A stretch of DNA of 7,033 bases, taken from assembly GCA_046727175.1 (NCBI GenBank), contig JBKPCD010000297.1:1-7033 (forward strand). Direction: 5' to 3'. This DNA comes from JBKPCD01 sp046727175 (GTDB taxonomy: Bacteria; Acidobacteriota; Vicinamibacteria; Vicinamibacterales; 2-12-FULL-66-21). The notes under the pieces are model-generated. The model was not told the origin of the DNA. It ran no database searches and was given only the letters and a program-made list of their open reading frames with translations. Position 1 is the first letter of the stretch; every line of letters starts with the position of its first letter. Position numbers and translations under genes: made by a program. Positions 6,277 to 7,033 of the stretch are shown piece by piece.

Positions 6277-7033
6277 ATGCCGGAACTTCCCGATATCACT
6301 GTGTACCTGGAGGCACTCGCGCCGCGCGTGCTCGGGCACCCGCTCGAGCGTCTGCGCATCGGCAACCCGTTCATCATTCGAACGATTGAGCCAACGGTCG
6401 CCGAGATCGAAGGCCTTCGCGTCACCCACCTCCGCCGCGTGGGCAAGCGGATTGTGTTCGAGCTCGAGCGTGACCTCTTCATCGTCCTGCACCTCATGAT
6501 CGCCGGCCGGCTCCGATGGCGCAATCGAGGCGCGGCAATTCCCGGAAAAGTCGGCCTCGCGGCCTTTGACTTTCCCACGGGGACGGCCCTCCTCACGGAA
6601 GCAGGGTCGAAGCGCCAGGCCTCGATTCATGTCATGAACGGTGCGGAGGCCGTTGCCGCGATGGATCCCGGCGGGCTCGAAGTCATGGAGGCGGATCGCG
6701 GTGCGTTCGCGGCGCGCCTCACGCGGACCAATCACACGCTCAAGCGCGCCCTCACCGACCCGCACATCTTCAGCGGGATTGGAAACGCTTATTCGGACGA
6801 AATCCTTCACGCCGCCCGGCTCTCGCCGATGAAGCTCACGAACGCGTTGAACGAGGACGAGATCGAACGGCTGTTTCATGCGACCCGAGAGACGCTGGAG
6901 ATCTGGATCGAACGCCTGCGAGCAGAGACTGGTGATGGCTTCCCCGAAAAGGTCACGGCGTTTCGTAAAGGCATGTCTGTGCACGGACGCTACGGTCAGC
7001 CCTGTCCGGTCTGCGGCTCACCAGTACAGCGCA
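6277..7033 (+). CDS. Fpg/Nei-family DNA glycosylase (MutM-like), C-terminus cut by window end
   Basis: A base-excision-repair glycosylase/AP lyase; 252 residues are visible and the frame is open at the window edge. The start is fixed by chemistry: the family uses Pro2 as its amine nucleophile, and MPELPD begins at 6277. Glu3 and the hairpin lysine K57 (RVGKRIVF) are present. Other landmarks are HLMIAGRL (72-79), the helix-two-turn-helix segment FSGIGNAYSDEIL (165-177), and the first half of the C-terminal zinc finger, CPVC (C243, C246); the other two cysteines should lie roughly 20 residues beyond the window. Oddities: PELPD instead of the usual PELPE of classical Fpg, and AGSKRQAS (109-116) where classical Fpg has an arginine-arginine-phenylalanine-glycine loop that fills the space left by the flipped base. 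It is therefore probably a divergent Fpg-like subfamily whose lesion preference may differ from MutM. It is transcribed away from the fusion-enzyme unit, with no evident functional link. Confidence 0.92.
   Translation, partial: MPELPDITVYLEALAPRVLGHPLERLRIGNPFIIRTIEPTVAEIEGLRVTHLRRVGKRIVFELERDLFIVLHLMIAGRLRWRNRGAAIPGKVGLAAFDFPTGTALLTEAGSKRQASIHVMNGAEAVAAMDPGGLEVMEADRGAFAARLTRTNHTLKRALTDPHIFSGIGNAYSDEILHAARLSPMKLTNALNEDEIERLFHATRETLEIWIERLRAETGDGFPEKVTAFRKGMSVHGRYGQPCPVCGSPVQR

Noticed and set aside
6261..6297. Two GATATC palindromes (6261-6266 and 6292-6297) as a possible operator pair
   Set aside because: Six-base palindromes 31 bases apart are easily chance, and the second lies within conserved glycosylase codons.
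6265..6984. 239-codon minus-strand frame opposite the glycosylase
   Set aside because: The plus strand encodes the MPELPD start, GIGN segment and zinc-finger cysteines of an Fpg-family enzyme, so the minus frame is a shadow.
1..7033. tRNA, rRNA, CRISPR array or insertion sequence
   Set aside because: Reading through both strands I saw no regularly spaced repeats, transposase motifs, or tRNA- or rRNA-like stretches; nearly all of the window is filled by the five genes.

Overview
The window is GC-rich bacterial DNA with long spurious reading frames opposite the real genes, as expected at this base composition. It carries five protein genes and no rRNA, tRNA, CRISPR array or insertion sequence that I can see. 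The source organism cannot be fixed from this sequence. Gene content and style (MASE1 sensor kinase, SnoaL-like ester cyclase, large kinase/M23/class III PLP fusion, variant Fpg glycosylase) would suit a soil bacterium such as an acidobacterium, but that is a low-confidence inference. The first 60 bases are almost pure G/C homopolymers and look like a degraded contig end.

Layout: (1) 69-509, plus strand, a complete SnoaL-like/ester-cyclase-like small protein. (2) 510-740, a convergent intergenic stretch holding three stem-loops and a 22-base imperfect direct repeat. The last stem-loop overlaps the stop codon of the next gene and may serve as a terminator. (3) A tight three-gene unit on the minus strand, read from 6249 down to 741. 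It comprises a 90-residue glycine-rich membrane protein, a 1007-residue protein joining an APH-type small-molecule kinase, an M23 zinc metallopeptidase domain and a class III PLP enzyme, and a 722-residue MASE1-PAS-HisKA-HATPase sensor kinase. The gaps between these genes are about 21-22 bases. (4) 6277 to the window end, plus strand, a divergent Fpg/Nei-family DNA glycosylase cut by the window edge inside its C-terminal zinc finger. Its start lies only 27 bases from that of the small membrane protein.

The centre of interest is the fusion enzyme. Its C-terminal third resembles, as I remember them, the animal ammoniophospholyases (ethanolamine-phosphate and 5-phosphohydroxylysine phospho-lyases) more than ordinary transaminases. 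Its N-terminal third is a kinase of the fold used by hydroxylysine kinase. The simplest reading is two consecutive steps on one chain: phosphorylate an amino alcohol, then eliminate phosphate and ammonia to give an aldehyde. Between them sits an M23 domain with every zinc and catalytic residue present, although the protein shows no signal peptide. Its substrate and reason for being there are open. The membrane protein and sensor kinase may belong to the same response, but only spacing and strand support this. No response regulator is present in the window.
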